Shown: positions 42,192-51,833 of the stretch, one piece after another
How positions within the stretch are numbered: the first letter of the stretch is position 1
How the letters are laid out: each line of letters begins with the position of its first letter
NCBI GenBank assembly: GCA_903932865.1
Contig: CAIZHQ010000016.1
Location: forward strand, 682,001 to 746,000
Length of the DNA: 64,000 bases
Origin: an uncultured Burkholderiales bacterium
Lineage (GTDB): Bacteria > Pseudomonadota > Gammaproteobacteria > Burkholderiales > Burkholderiaceae_C
Reading direction: 5' to 3'
Notes under the pieces: generated by a model
Told to the model about the DNA's origin: nothing
Seen by the model: the letters and a program-made list of their open reading frames with translations, nothing else
The model's database searches: none
Translations under genes and position numbers: made by a program

Positions 42192-42967
42192 CGGTGGGCT
42201 GTCAAGGAGGCCAAGGCGGACCAGTTCAAGGACTGATGCGCCCAGTCAATGGGGGCTTGTGCACGGCCTTCGTGCAGGACACACAAAAAGTCGCTGCGCG
42301 GTATTTCGCGGGCTCCGAGTGAGGCCAGGTGCCGGGTGTTTTGTTGGCAATCGATGGCGGCCACGTCGTGTTGCAAGCAGACGCTGACCAGGCAGGCCAG
42401 CGCCATCTTGGAGCCGTCGCTGACGGTGGTGAACATCGACTCGCCAAACACGGCGCGGCCCATTGCCACAAAGTACAAGCCGGCCAACAGCTTACCTCCG
42501 ATGCGCAATTCACAACTGTGGGCCAGGCCCATGCGGTGCAGGTCTTCGTAAGCCGCCACCATTTGGGGCACGATCCAGGTGCCTTGTTGCCCCGCGCGTG
42601 GCGATGAGGCGCAGCGGCGAATCACCTGGTCAAAGTCCCGATCAAAGCACAGTTCAAAGTCGGGGTTCAGGCTCCAGCGTTTGAGGCTTTGCTGCAATGA
42701 TCGGTGAAAGCGAAAATCACGGGTTTGCAGCACCATGCGCGGGTCCGGGCTCCACCACAGCACCGGTTGGCCCACGTTGAACCAAGGGAAAACGCCCTCG
42801 GCATAAGCGTCCATCAACCGTTGGGCCGACACATCGCTGCTGGCGGCCAGCAGTCCCGGCGCGGGGGATGAGGCATCCCATGCCCAGCTGACCGGGGGAA
42901 GGGCCTGGCCCTCCACAATCCAGGGCAGTTCGGGTGCATGGGAATGCGCATCGGCTTCGCTTGTCAT
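42188..42967 (-). CDS. aat: Leucyl/phenylalanyl-tRNA-protein transferase
   Basis: A 259-residue Aat enzyme: [42 protein letters not shown], then [28 protein letters not shown] and [11 protein letters not shown] with [10 protein letters not shown]. It adds Leu or Phe to N-terminal Lys or Arg residues, marking proteins for ClpS/ClpAP. The start at 42967 (MTSEADAH) is preferred to an in-frame ATG 15 bases upstream. It forms an operon with bpt and is divergent from pgeF with about 40 bases between. Confidence 0.94.
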   Translation of the reverse strand: MTSEADAHSHAPELPWIVEGQALPPVSWAWDASSPAPGLLAASSDVSAQRLMDAYAEGVFPWFNVGQPVLWWSPDPRMVLQTRDFRFHRSLQQSLKRWSLNPDFELCFDRDFDQVIRRCASSPRAGQQGTWIVPQMVAAYEDLHRMGLAHSCELRIGGKLLAGLYFVAMGRAVFGESMFTTVSDGSKMALACLVSVCLQHDVAAIDCQQNTRHLASLGAREIPRSDFLCVLHEGRAQAPIDWAHQSLNWSALASLTAHR

Positions 42968-43008
42968 GGCGCAATTACACAATAAAAGCAGGGGCTCGGC
43001 GCAGCGAT

Positions 43009-43827
43009 ATGATTTTGACGATGCAAAACCTTCCCGCTCACTGGATTGAACCCGATTGGCCTGCTCACTTTCGCGTGCGTGCGCTCATGACCAGCCGCCA
43101 GGGCGGGGTGTCTGACGCGCCATGGGACAGCATGAACCTGGGTGACCATGTAGGTGACCGGTCTTCAGATGTGCACACCAACCGCGAGCGCCTGGCGGCC
43201 CAGATCGGGCAGAGGCCCGTTTTTTTGCAACAAGTGCACGGAGTGGCCAGTGTGCAACTGAGCGCGACCACGCCGCAGGGGCTGGTGGCCGATGCCTGCT
43301 GGAGCTGCGATCCGGGGGTGGTCTGTACCGTCATGGTGGCCGATTGTTTGCCGGTTTTGCTTTGTGATGCAGCAGGGCGGTGGGTGGCTGCAGCCCATGC
43401 GGGTTGGCGTGGGCTGGCGGGGCCGGGTGTGGCCTCCCAGTCAAAAGGGCTTGGCGTGCTGGAGAGCTTGTGGGCCGATTTGAGGCGTGCGGGGGTCGAT
43501 GTGTCGGAAGTGATGGCTTGGTTAGGGCCTTGCATCGGGCCGCAAGCTTTTGAGGTGGGACCAGAAGTCAGGGACGCTTTTGATGATGGCTCGCCTGCGG
43601 TACAGGAGTTGTTCAAGCCGACAGCCCCAGGAAAGTACATGGCCGATCTGGCCGGTTTGGCCCGCGGACGGTTAAAAGGCTTGGGTATTTCACGCGTATT
43701 TGGCAATGACAGCAGCCTGCCATGGTGCACAGTGTCAGGGACGGCGCTCTTTTTCTCCCACCGCAGGGACAGCCGCAGCCTCGGGCGAAGCGGCCGTATG
43801 GCGGCCTGCATCTGGCTGGACCGCTGA
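43009..43827 (+). CDS. pgeF: Purine nucleoside phosphorylase / polyphenol oxidase-like (YfiH, DUF152)
   Basis: A 272-residue YfiH-family protein. The zinc-binding His/Cys residues are in FLQQVHGVASVQL, VMVADCLPVLLCDAAG and AAHAGWRGLAGP. The C-terminal signature is GTALFFSHRRDSRSLGRSGR. Members act on purine nucleosides and, in E. coli (PgeF), remove mis-incorporated amino acids from peptidoglycan precursors. The start is 43009 or 43021, neither with a strong ribosome-binding site. The last 93 bases are overlapped antisense by the next small gene. Confidence 0.88.
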   Translation: MILTMQNLPAHWIEPDWPAHFRVRALMTSRQGGVSDAPWDSMNLGDHVGDRSSDVHTNRERLAAQIGQRPVFLQQVHGVASVQLSATTPQGLVADACWSCDPGVVCTVMVADCLPVLLCDAAGRWVAAAHAGWRGLAGPGVASQSKGLGVLESLWADLRRAGVDVSEVMAWLGPCIGPQAFEVGPEVRDAFDDGSPAVQELFKPTAPGKYMADLAGLARGRLKGLGISRVFGNDSSLPWCTVSGTALFFSHRRDSRSLGRSGRMAACIWLDR

Positions 43828-44058
43828 GTCGGTCTGAATTGGACCATCCGAGGCCTCTTGCCTGGCCTGTTGTTCCTTTTGGCGAATGGCCTTGCGGCGC
43901 AGGGGGGTGCCCATCAGGTAAACCACCAAGGCCATGGGCAGCAAGCCATAAAACACAAAGGTGATGATGGCCCCCAGCACGCTGCCTTGCGGGCTAAAGG
44001 CTTCAGCCAGGGCCATGAGCAGGGTGACGTAAAGCCAGCCGATTACGATCAAATACAT
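43735..44058 (-). CDS. Small two-span membrane protein, unknown function
   Basis: A 107-residue protein. Two hydrophobic segments (LIVIGWLYVTLLMALAEAF and LGAIITFVFYGLLPMALVVY) come first. A basic stretch RRKAIRQKEQQARQ follows, then a low-complexity Ala/Pro/Glu tail. I recognise it only as a small conserved protein found in this position in beta-proteobacteria. The coding case rests on the two clean spans and positive-inside charges; the tail region lies antisense to pgeF and may be shorter in relatives. It is divergent from phaC. Confidence 0.68.
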   Translation of the reverse strand: MYLIVIGWLYVTLLMALAEAFSPQGSVLGAIITFVFYGLLPMALVVYLMGTPLRRKAIRQKEQQARQEASDGPIQTDSAVQPDAGRHTAASPEAAAVPAVGEKERRP

Positions 44059-44150
44059 AATTTTTTCGCCCTTGTAATTTATGTGACAACAATCTGAAAG
44101 ATACTCGGAACAAGGGAATTGAGAAAAACGACCGATTCAGGAGAAAAACG

Positions 44151-45869
44151 ATGAGCACATCCAAGCCGGATTTTGGGTCCCAAATGGGCGAAGGCTTCCA
44201 GCAAGCGCTGAGCAAAAGCTGGGGCCAGGCGATGCAGCATTTACAAACCATGGATCTCGGAGGCTTGAAGTCTTCTGCGGATGCGGCCGTGCCACAGCTG
44301 AAATTTTCGCCTGAAAAGCTCCAGACCCTGCAAGGCCAGTACTTCAAAGACGCCTCTGAGATGTGGAATCAGAGTTTGCACAACAGTTTGCAAGTCAAAG
44401 ACCGTCGCTTTTCGGGCGAAGCTTGGGCCGCTAACCCCATGGCCGCCTTCAATGCCGCTTCTTATTTGCTCAATGCCCGAACCCTGATGGGGCTGGCCGA
44501 TGCGGTGGAAGCCGATGAGAAAACACGCACCCGCATCCGCTTTGCCATTGAGCAATGGGTGGCAGCCGTTGCCCCTAGCAATTTTTTGGCCTTCAACGCC
44601 GAGGCTCAACAGAAAGCCATCGACACACAAGGCGAGAGCATCGCCAAGGGTGTGCAAAACTTGGTACACGATTTGCAGCAGGGGCACGTTTCGATGACCG
44701 ACGAGAGCCTGTTTGAAGTCGGCAAAAACGTGGCCACCACCGAAGGCGCAGTGGTTTTTGAAAACGATTTTTTCCAACTCATCGAATACAAACCGCTCAC
44801 GCCCAAGGTCTATGAAAAGCCGTTCTTGCTGGTGCCGCCTTGCATCAACAAGTACTACATCCTCGACCTGCAGCCCGAAAACTCACTGATTCGTTATGCC
44901 GTCAGCCAAGGCCATCGCACCTTTGTGGTGAGCTGGCGCAACCCCGACGAGTCCATGGCGAAAAAGAGCTGGGACGACTACATCGAGCACGCTGCGATCG
45001 AGGCCATCCATACGGTGCAGGCCATCACCGGCGCACCCAAGATCAACGCGCTGGGCTTTTGTGTGGGTGGCACCATCTTGTCCACCGCGCTGGCCGTGCT
45101 GGCTGCGCGGGGTGACAAACCCGTGGCCAGCGCCACCTTCCTCACCACGTTGATCAACTTCACCGACACGGGCATTTTGGACGTGTTCATTGACGAGAAT
45201 TTCGTCAAATTCCGCGAGCAGCAATTGGGCCAAGGCGGTTTGCTCAAGGGTCAGGACCTGGCGTCCACCTTCAGCTTCTTGCGTCCGAACGACCTGGTCT
45301 GGAATTATGTGGTGGGCAACTACCTCAAGGGCGAGACACCTCCCCCGTTTGACTTGCTTTACTGGAACAGCGATTCGACCAACCTGCCGGGCCCCTTTTA
45401 CGCTTGGTACTTGCGTAACACTTACTTGGAAAACAACTTGGTCAAACCCCGCAAGGTCAAGGTCTGCGGCGAGGCCATAGATCTGGGCAAGGTTGACATG
45501 CCGGTCTACATTTACGGCTCGCGTGAAGACCACATCGTGCCGATCGGCGGGGCTTATGCCAGCACGCAAGTGCTGCCAGGCAAAAAGCGTTTTGTGATGG
45601 GGGCCTCGGGCCACATCGCGGGCGTGATCAACCCGCCCGCGGCCAAAAAGCGCAGCCATTGGCTGAGTGAAGGCGCCTCATACCCAGCCGACGTGAATGA
45701 CTGGATCGCCAAGGCCAAAGAGGTGCCAGGCAGTTGGTGGACCGATTGGTCGGTTTGGCTCAAGGGCCATGCCGGCAAGCAAATTGCCGCGCCCAAGACC
45801 TACGGCAAAGGCACCAAATACAAAGCCATTGAGGCGGCCCCCGGTCGCTATGTGAAGGCCAAGGCCTGA
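44151..45869 (+). CDS. phaC: Class I poly(3-hydroxyalkanoate) synthase
   Basis: A 572-residue synthase. The N-terminal domain includes WAANPMAAFNAASYLLN. The catalytic core has the lipase-like box GFCVGG with Cys304 as nucleophile, FLTTLINFTDTG, then RPNDLVWNYVVGNYLKGE and the catalytic Asp and His in YIYGSREDHIVP and GASGHIAGVINPPA. It polymerises (R)-3-hydroxyacyl-CoA into storage polymer. It heads phaC-phaA-phaB. Confidence 0.95.
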   Translation: MSTSKPDFGSQMGEGFQQALSKSWGQAMQHLQTMDLGGLKSSADAAVPQLKFSPEKLQTLQGQYFKDASEMWNQSLHNSLQVKDRRFSGEAWAANPMAAFNAASYLLNARTLMGLADAVEADEKTRTRIRFAIEQWVAAVAPSNFLAFNAEAQQKAIDTQGESIAKGVQNLVHDLQQGHVSMTDESLFEVGKNVATTEGAVVFENDFFQLIEYKPLTPKVYEKPFLLVPPCINKYYILDLQPENSLIRYAVSQGHRTFVVSWRNPDESMAKKSWDDYIEHAAIEAIHTVQAITGAPKINALGFCVGGTILSTALAVLAARGDKPVASATFLTTLINFTDTGILDVFIDENFVKFREQQLGQGGLLKGQDLASTFSFLRPNDLVWNYVVGNYLKGETPPPFDLLYWNSDSTNLPGPFYAWYLRNTYLENNLVKPRKVKVCGEAIDLGKVDMPVYIYGSREDHIVPIGGAYASTQVLPGKKRFVMGASGHIAGVINPPAAKKRSHWLSEGASYPADVNDWIAKAKEVPGSWWTDWSVWLKGHAGKQIAAPKTYGKGTKYKAIEAAPGRYVKAKA

Positions 45870-45892
45870 TTGATTTTTTATTGGAGACAAAA

Positions 45893-47074
45893 ATGGAAGA
45901 CATCGTCATCGTTGCAGCCGCACGCACCGCCGTGGGCAAATTTGGCGGCTCGCTCGCCAAAACCCCTGCCACCGAGTTGGGCAGCATCGTCATCAAGGGT
46001 TTGCTGGAGCGCAGCGGCCTGCCCGTGGATGCCATCGGCGAAGTCATCATGGGTCAAGTCCTGGCCGCAGGCGTGGGGCAAAACCCCGCCCGCCAAGCGA
46101 TGATGAAAGCCGGTGTGGCCAAGGAAACCCCGGCCCTGACCATCAACGCCGTGTGCGGCTCGGGCCTGAAGGCCGTGATGCTGGCTGCGCAGGCTGTGGC
46201 CTGGGGCGACAGCGAAATCGTGATCGCGGGTGGCCAAGAAAACATGAGCGCCAGCCCGCATGTGGTGAACGGCAGCCGCGACGGCCAGCGCATGGGCGAC
46301 TGGAAAATGTCCGACACCATGATCGTGGACGGTTTGTGGGACGTGTACAACCAGTACCACATGGGCATCACCGCCGAAAACGTGGCCAAGGCCCATGGCA
46401 TCACCCGCGACATGCAAGACGCCCTGGCCGCTGGCAGCCAGCGCAAAGCCGCTGCCGCGCAAGACGCGGGCAAGTTCAAAGACGAAATCGTCGATGTGCT
46501 GATCCCCCAGCGCAAAGGCGATGCGCTGGTGTTCAACACCGACGAGTTCATCAACAAGAAAACCACCGTGGAAGTGCTGGCTGGTTTGCGCCCCGCCTTT
46601 GACAAGTCGGGCAGCGTGACGGCGGGCAACGCCTCGGGCATCAACGACGGCGCGGCTGCCGTGATGGTCATGTCGGCCAAAAAAGCCGCCGCTCTGGGCC
46701 TCAAGCCCCTGGCCCGAATTGTCGCCTTTGGCACCAGTGGCCTGGACCCGGCCACCATGGGCATGGGCCCCGTGCCTGCGTCGCAAAAAGCGCTGGCGCG
46801 TGCGGGCTGGAAAGCCCAGGACGTGGACCTGTTCGAGCTCAACGAAGCTTTTGCCGCGCAAGCTTGTGCCGTGAACCAGGCGCTGGACATCGATCCGGCC
46901 AAGGTCAACGTCAATGGCGGTGCCATCGCGATCGGTCACCCCATCGGCGCGTCTGGTTGCCGCATCTTGGTGACCTTGTTGCACGAGATGCAGCGCACAC
47001 AGGCCCAAAAAGGCCTGGCCGCGTTGTGTATTGGTGGCGGCATGGGCGTGTCCCTGGCCATCGAGCGCGTTTAA
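45893..47074 (+). CDS. phaA: Acetyl-CoA acetyltransferase (beta-ketothiolase)
   Basis: A 393-residue thiolase. The nucleophile Cys is in ALTINAVCGSGLKAVMLAAQ, the His in NVNGGAIAIGHPIGASGCR and the second Cys in LAALCIGGGMGVSLAIE. It condenses two acetyl-CoA to acetoacetyl-CoA for polymer synthesis. The start at 45893 has TTGGAGAC six bases upstream; a TTG 12 bases earlier is less likely. It is the second gene of the pha operon. Confidence 0.95.
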   Translation: MEDIVIVAAARTAVGKFGGSLAKTPATELGSIVIKGLLERSGLPVDAIGEVIMGQVLAAGVGQNPARQAMMKAGVAKETPALTINAVCGSGLKAVMLAAQAVAWGDSEIVIAGGQENMSASPHVVNGSRDGQRMGDWKMSDTMIVDGLWDVYNQYHMGITAENVAKAHGITRDMQDALAAGSQRKAAAAQDAGKFKDEIVDVLIPQRKGDALVFNTDEFINKKTTVEVLAGLRPAFDKSGSVTAGNASGINDGAAAVMVMSAKKAAALGLKPLARIVAFGTSGLDPATMGMGPVPASQKALARAGWKAQDVDLFELNEAFAAQACAVNQALDIDPAKVNVNGGAIAIGHPIGASGCRILVTLLHEMQRTQAQKGLAALCIGGGMGVSLAIERV

Positions 47075-47194
47075 CCCAAACCCTCCGCTCAAGCTGCGCG
47101 GGTCGGAGCACTGTCCAGTTGTATAAGGGCAGCCGATCAAGCGGGTTGGGGTGGTTTTCCAAGATCTCAACACACTCATCACAAGGAGACAATC

Positions 47195-47932
47195 ATGAGT
47201 CAAAAAGTAGCGTATGTCACAGGCGGCATGGGCGGCATCGGAACCGCGATCTGCCAGCGCCTTCACCAAGATGGTTTCAAGGTCATTGCCGGTTGCGGCC
47301 CGACCCGAGACTTCACCAAATGGATCGACGAGCAAAAAGCGCTGGGCTTTACTTTCTACACCTCGGTGGGCAACGTGGGCGATTGGGACTCCACGGTGGC
47401 CGCTTTCACCAAAGCCAAACAAGAGCACGGCGTCATCGATGTGCTGGTGAACAACGCCGGCATCACCCGGGACCGCGTGTTTTTGAAGATGACGCGTGAA
47501 GACTGGGATGCGGTGATCGATACCAACCTGAACTCTATGTTCAACGTGACCAAGCAGGTCGTGCCCGACATGGTGGAAAAAGGTTGGGGTCGCATCATCC
47601 AGATCTCGTCTGTGAACGGCAACAAGGGTCAGGCAGGTCAGACCAACTATTCGGCCGCCAAAGCGGGCATGCACGGTTTCTCGATGGCTTTGGCGCAAGA
47701 GATGGCCACCAAAGGTGTGACCGTGAACACCGTCAGCCCAGGTTACATCGGCACCGACATGGTCAACGCCATCCGCCCTGATGTGCTGGAGAAAATTGTG
47801 GCCACTGTGCCCGTCAAGCGTCTGGGCAAGCCCAGCGAAATCGCTTCCATCGTGGCTTGGTTGGCCAGCGAAGAGGGCGGTTATGCCACGGGTGCGGACT
47901 TCTCGGTCAACGGGGGTCTGCACATGGGCTGA
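47195..47932 (+). CDS. phaB: Acetoacetyl-CoA reductase
   Basis: A 245-residue short-chain dehydrogenase. The cofactor motif is VTGGMGGIGTAICQRL. NNAGITRD and the catalytic Ser-Tyr-Lys in IIQISSVNGNKGQAGQTNYSAAKAG are present, with the C-terminal TGADFSVNGGLHMG. It reduces acetoacetyl-CoA with NADPH to (R)-3-hydroxybutyryl-CoA. AAGGAGA lies seven bases upstream. It ends the operon at the terminator 47959-47986. Confidence 0.95.
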   Translation: MSQKVAYVTGGMGGIGTAICQRLHQDGFKVIAGCGPTRDFTKWIDEQKALGFTFYTSVGNVGDWDSTVAAFTKAKQEHGVIDVLVNNAGITRDRVFLKMTREDWDAVIDTNLNSMFNVTKQVVPDMVEKGWGRIIQISSVNGNKGQAGQTNYSAAKAGMHGFSMALAQEMATKGVTVNTVSPGYIGTDMVNAIRPDVLEKIVATVPVKRLGKPSEIASIVAWLASEEGGYATGADFSVNGGLHMG

Positions 47933-47958
47933 CGTCCTGCCCGCAGGGTTGTAGTCAC

Positions 47959-47986
47959 AAAAAAACCCGCCTCGGCGGGTTTTTTT
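47959..47986. terminator. Bidirectional terminator between phaB and qmcA
   Basis: AAAAAAACCCGC-CTCG-GCGGGTTTTTTT, an almost symmetrical 12-bp stem with A7/T7 flanks, 27 bases after the phaB stop and 22 bases after the qmcA stop on the other strand. It can serve both convergent units. Confidence 0.92.
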
Positions 47987-48007
47987 GCGTCTGCATATGC
48001 AGTGCGG

Positions 48008-48928
48008 TCAATCGCCCACTTGTTTCCCTGTGCCCACCATCTGCATGGCCGAGGCGATCAGACCAGACACTTCGCTCATGTTGCCTGGCACGATCAGCGT
48101 GGTCTTGGCGTCTTGCGCCACTTTGCTGTAGGCCTGCACGGCTTGCTCGGCCACCTTCAGCTGCACCGCCATTTCACCGCCGGGTTGGCGGATGGCGCTG
48201 GCAATGCGCTCAATGGCTTGCGCGGTGGCGTTGGCCATTTCGGTGATGGCAGCGGCGTCACCTTGCGCCTTGTTGATGGCGGCTTGCTTTTCGCCTTCAG
48301 ATCGGGCGATGAAGGCTTCGCGCTCGCCGGTGGCGATGTTGATCTGCTCCTGCCGGCGGCCCTCTGAGGCGGCAATCAGCGCGCGCTTTTCGCGTTCCGC
48401 CGTGATTTGCGACTGCATGGCCAGCAAAATTTCCTTGGGCGGCGTCAGGTCCTTGATCTCGTAGCGCAGCACCTTCACGCCCCAGTTGAGGGCCGCCTCG
48501 TCGATCGCGGCCACCACTTGGGCGTTGATGATGTCGCGCTCTTCAAAAGTCTTGTCCAGCTCCAGCTTGCCGATCACGCTGCGCAGGCTGGTTTGGGCCA
48601 GTTGCGTCACCGCCACGATGTAGTTGGAAGAGCCGTAACTGGCCAACTTGGGGTCGGTGACTTGAAAGTACAAGATGCCGTCCACCTGCAGCTGCGTGTT
48701 GTCACGCGTGATGCAGATCTGGCTGGGCACGTCCAGCGGAATTTCTTTCAGGCTGTGTTTCTGGATCACATTGTCCACAAAGGGCACCACAAAGTTCAGG
48801 CCTGGGGCCAGGCTGGCATGGAATTTACCCAGCCGCTCGACCACCCAGGCCTCTTGCTGTGGCACGACCTTGACGGTCTTGACGATGAACAGGATCGCGA
48901 TGATCACGAGGACGGCAGCGATTTCCAT
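48008..48928 (-). CDS. qmcA: SPFH/Band 7 protein (QmcA/stomatin-like)
   Basis: A 306-residue protein. An N-terminal membrane anchor (IAAVLVIIAILFIVKTV) is followed by the SPFH domain (VVPQQEAWVVERLGKFHASL, PGLNFVVPFVDNV, ITRDNTQLQVDGILYFQVTD), then a long Ala/Glu-rich coiled coil (ITAEREKRALIAASEGRRQE) and a C-terminal hydrophobic region. Such proteins form membrane microdomain scaffolds and are linked to protease regulation. Co-encoded with an NfeD protein, as is typical for the family. Confidence 0.9.
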   Translation of the reverse strand: MEIAAVLVIIAILFIVKTVKVVPQQEAWVVERLGKFHASLAPGLNFVVPFVDNVIQKHSLKEIPLDVPSQICITRDNTQLQVDGILYFQVTDPKLASYGSSNYIVAVTQLAQTSLRSVIGKLELDKTFEERDIINAQVVAAIDEAALNWGVKVLRYEIKDLTPPKEILLAMQSQITAEREKRALIAASEGRRQEQINIATGEREAFIARSEGEKQAAINKAQGDAAAITEMANATAQAIERIASAIRQPGGEMAVQLKVAEQAVQAYSKVAQDAKTTLIVPGNMSEVSGLIASAMQMVGTGKQVGD

Positions 48929-48964
48929 GGCTTTTCTCCCTTTTCAATATTTTGAGCAGTAGGC

Positions 48965-49384
48965 TCAGATTTTCTCAAGGACCAAGCGGTTGCCCGCCAT
49001 GCCCTGAATGCGGTAAACGCCTGGGGTCGCGGTCTGGCCTGGTGCCAGCACCGCAGTCCAAGCCGCACCACGGTGCTTGACGAGCGTCGTGCCCATGGCA
49101 TCCCATGCTTCGACCTCTACGGTGGCACCCAGGTCCAGATGTTGGTCATGCGTTTGCTTGGCGGTCGCCACCTGACGTTGACGCCATTGGCCCAGCAGCA
49201 ATGCGCCTGCGCCACCGACGAGGGCGGCCGCCACCAGCTGCGTGTTGATGTTGTAACCCGCCATGGCGGCTAAGGCCCCCGCAACACAACCCAAGCCCAG
49301 CATCAGCAGGTAAAACGTGCCGGTTGCCAGTTCGAGTGCCACCAAGGCACCCGCCATTACCCACCACAACGTTGTGTCGTTCAT
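48965..49384 (-). CDS. NfeD-like membrane protein
   Basis: A 139-residue protein with two to three hydrophobic spans (LWWVMAGALVALELATGTFY, LLMLGLGCVAGALAA, VAAALVGGAGALLLG) and a C-terminal OB-fold NfeD domain (LDLGATVEVEAWDAMGTTLV, AWTAVLAPGQTATPGVYRIQG). NfeD partners stomatin-like proteins, and qmcA is 36 bases downstream. The start at 49384 (MNDTTLWW) is preferred over an upstream frame to 49501 that begins in non-conserved sequence. Confidence 0.88.
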   Translation of the reverse strand: MNDTTLWWVMAGALVALELATGTFYLLMLGLGCVAGALAAMAGYNINTQLVAAALVGGAGALLLGQWRQRQVATAKQTHDQHLDLGATVEVEAWDAMGTTLVKHRGAAWTAVLAPGQTATPGVYRIQGMAGNRLVLEKI

Positions 49385-49805
49385 GCCTGTCCTTTCTGTT
49401 TGGATGGGAGGATTGTCGTGGCTTTGTGCATGGGTCTTTATAGACCAGCCCGTGGGGCAAGTTCCCTTGGGTGGTCTAAGCCCGGCACATGGAAAGGACA
49501 ATCACGTCCCTTGCATTTCTTGCACTCTGACGTGGGTGCCGGTTGCTCGCGGCCCTGGTGCGTTTGTGATGGGCTGCAACGAGGGATCGATGGGCAAAGT
49601 TTGGTCATAATGGTTTGACATTTTTTGAGCTGGCGTGCTGGCATGACCAAGCGCAACGGCAAGTTTCAAAGTCAATCACTTTTTGACCCTGTTGGGAGTT
49701 CACGGCGTGACCATTGATGCAACTTCGGGCCCTGAATGGTATTCCACCACTAATGTGCCATGGCCCGTTCACGCCCCTTTGTTGGGTGGAGAGGTCCATT
49801 CCCCG
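49385..49805. other. Divergent intergenic region, nfeD and bciA
   Basis: About 420 bases mark the left edge of the photosynthesis cluster. I see no gene or long hairpin. A near-consensus PpsR/CrtJ-type element lies at 49603-49620 (GGTCA-N8-TGACA; consensus TGTCA-N8-TGACA, one mismatch). It ends in TTTGACA, which could also be a -35 element. An in-frame GTG at 49707 and a start at 49683 would extend bciA into this region, but lack conserved sequence. Confidence 0.45.
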
Positions 49806-50789
49806 ATGCGTGTGCTTTTGTTGGGGGCGACGGGCACGATCGGCATGGCCACCGCGCGGACGCTGGTTCAACGGGGTCACCAAGTGGTGTGTCTGCTCAG
49901 GCCGCGTCGAAGTGATCAACATCTGAAAGCCAACGCAACGCCGCCAGAAAGCTTGGCCGGGGTCACGGTTTTGTGGGGGGATGCGTCCGATCCAGAAGTT
50001 TGGATTCAGCCATATTTCACGCAGGCCCGTTTTGATGCGGTGATCTCTTGCATGGCCTCGCGCACGGGTTCTCCTCAAGACGCGTGGCGAGTCGATCACC
50101 AGGCCCATGTGGGTGCACTGAAAGCGGCACAAGCTGCGGGTGTGAGGCATTTTGTGCAGCTGTCGGCCATCTGTGTCCAAAAGCCCTTGCTGGCGTTTCA
50201 ACATGCCAAGCTGGCTTTTGAGAAAGCCTTGATCGAATCTGGCATGACCTATTCCATCGTGCGCCCTACCGCTTTTTTCAAATCACTGTCGGGTCAGCTT
50301 GATCGTGTGAAAAAAGGCAAGCCGTTTTTGATTTTTGGCGACGGGCAGTTGACCGCGTGCAAACCCATCAGTGACGATGATTTGGCCGATTTTCTGGTGG
50401 AGTGCCTGGACGATGCGTCGCGGCACAACCAGATCTTGCCCATCGGCGGGCCGGGGCCTGCCATCACGCCGCTGGCGCAGGGCGAGCATTTGTTTGCTTT
50501 GTTGGGCATGCCGCCGCGTTTCAAGCGTGTTCCGGTGGGCTTGATGGACGCCATCGTGGGTGTGTTGAGCGTGTTGGGCAAGTTCATTCCTGCTGCTGCG
50601 GACAAGGCCGAGCTGGCCCGCATTGGGCGGTATTACGCCACCGAGTCCATGTTGGTGTGGGACGCTGCAGCGCAGCGTTACGATGAGCAGGCCACGCCCT
50701 CGCATGGCTCACAAACGCTTTTTGATGCCTATGCCCGTTGGGTCAAAGGGGAGGGCGCGCCCGATCGAGGGGAACACGCTGTTTTTTAA
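49806..50789 (+). CDS. bciA: Divinyl (proto)chlorophyllide a 8-vinyl-reductase, BciA type
   Basis: A 327-residue NAD(P)-binding protein. It begins MRVLLLGATGTIGMATARTL (Rossmann motif). BciA-typical segments are HFVQLSAICVQKPLLAFQ, YSIVRPTAFFKSLSGQLDRV and KGKPFLIFGDGQLTACKPIS. BciA reduces the C8-vinyl group of divinyl chlorophyllide precursors with NADPH. I set the start at 49806, just before the Rossmann fold, as in other BciA proteins; longer versions from 49683 are possible. It ends 18 bases from the convergent LPOR gene. It is the first bacteriochlorophyll gene of the cluster. Confidence 0.88.
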   Translation: MRVLLLGATGTIGMATARTLVQRGHQVVCLLRPRRSDQHLKANATPPESLAGVTVLWGDASDPEVWIQPYFTQARFDAVISCMASRTGSPQDAWRVDHQAHVGALKAAQAAGVRHFVQLSAICVQKPLLAFQHAKLAFEKALIESGMTYSIVRPTAFFKSLSGQLDRVKKGKPFLIFGDGQLTACKPISDDDLADFLVECLDDASRHNQILPIGGPGPAITPLAQGEHLFALLGMPPRFKRVPVGLMDAIVGVLSVLGKFIPAAADKAELARIGRYYATESMLVWDAAAQRYDEQATPSHGSQTLFDAYARWVKGEGAPDRGEHAVF

Positions 50790-50807
50790 ACGGTTTTGTG
50801 CAGCGCT

Positions 50808-51829
<1,022 letters not shown>

Positions 51830-51833
<4 letters not shown>

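Noticed and set aside
45878-47923. A 681-codon open frame on the minus strand across phaA and phaB
   Set aside because: It is a shadow of GC-rich codon bias. Its translation is His/Arg/Gln-rich with no domain, and both phaA and phaB on the plus strand carry full catalytic motifs.
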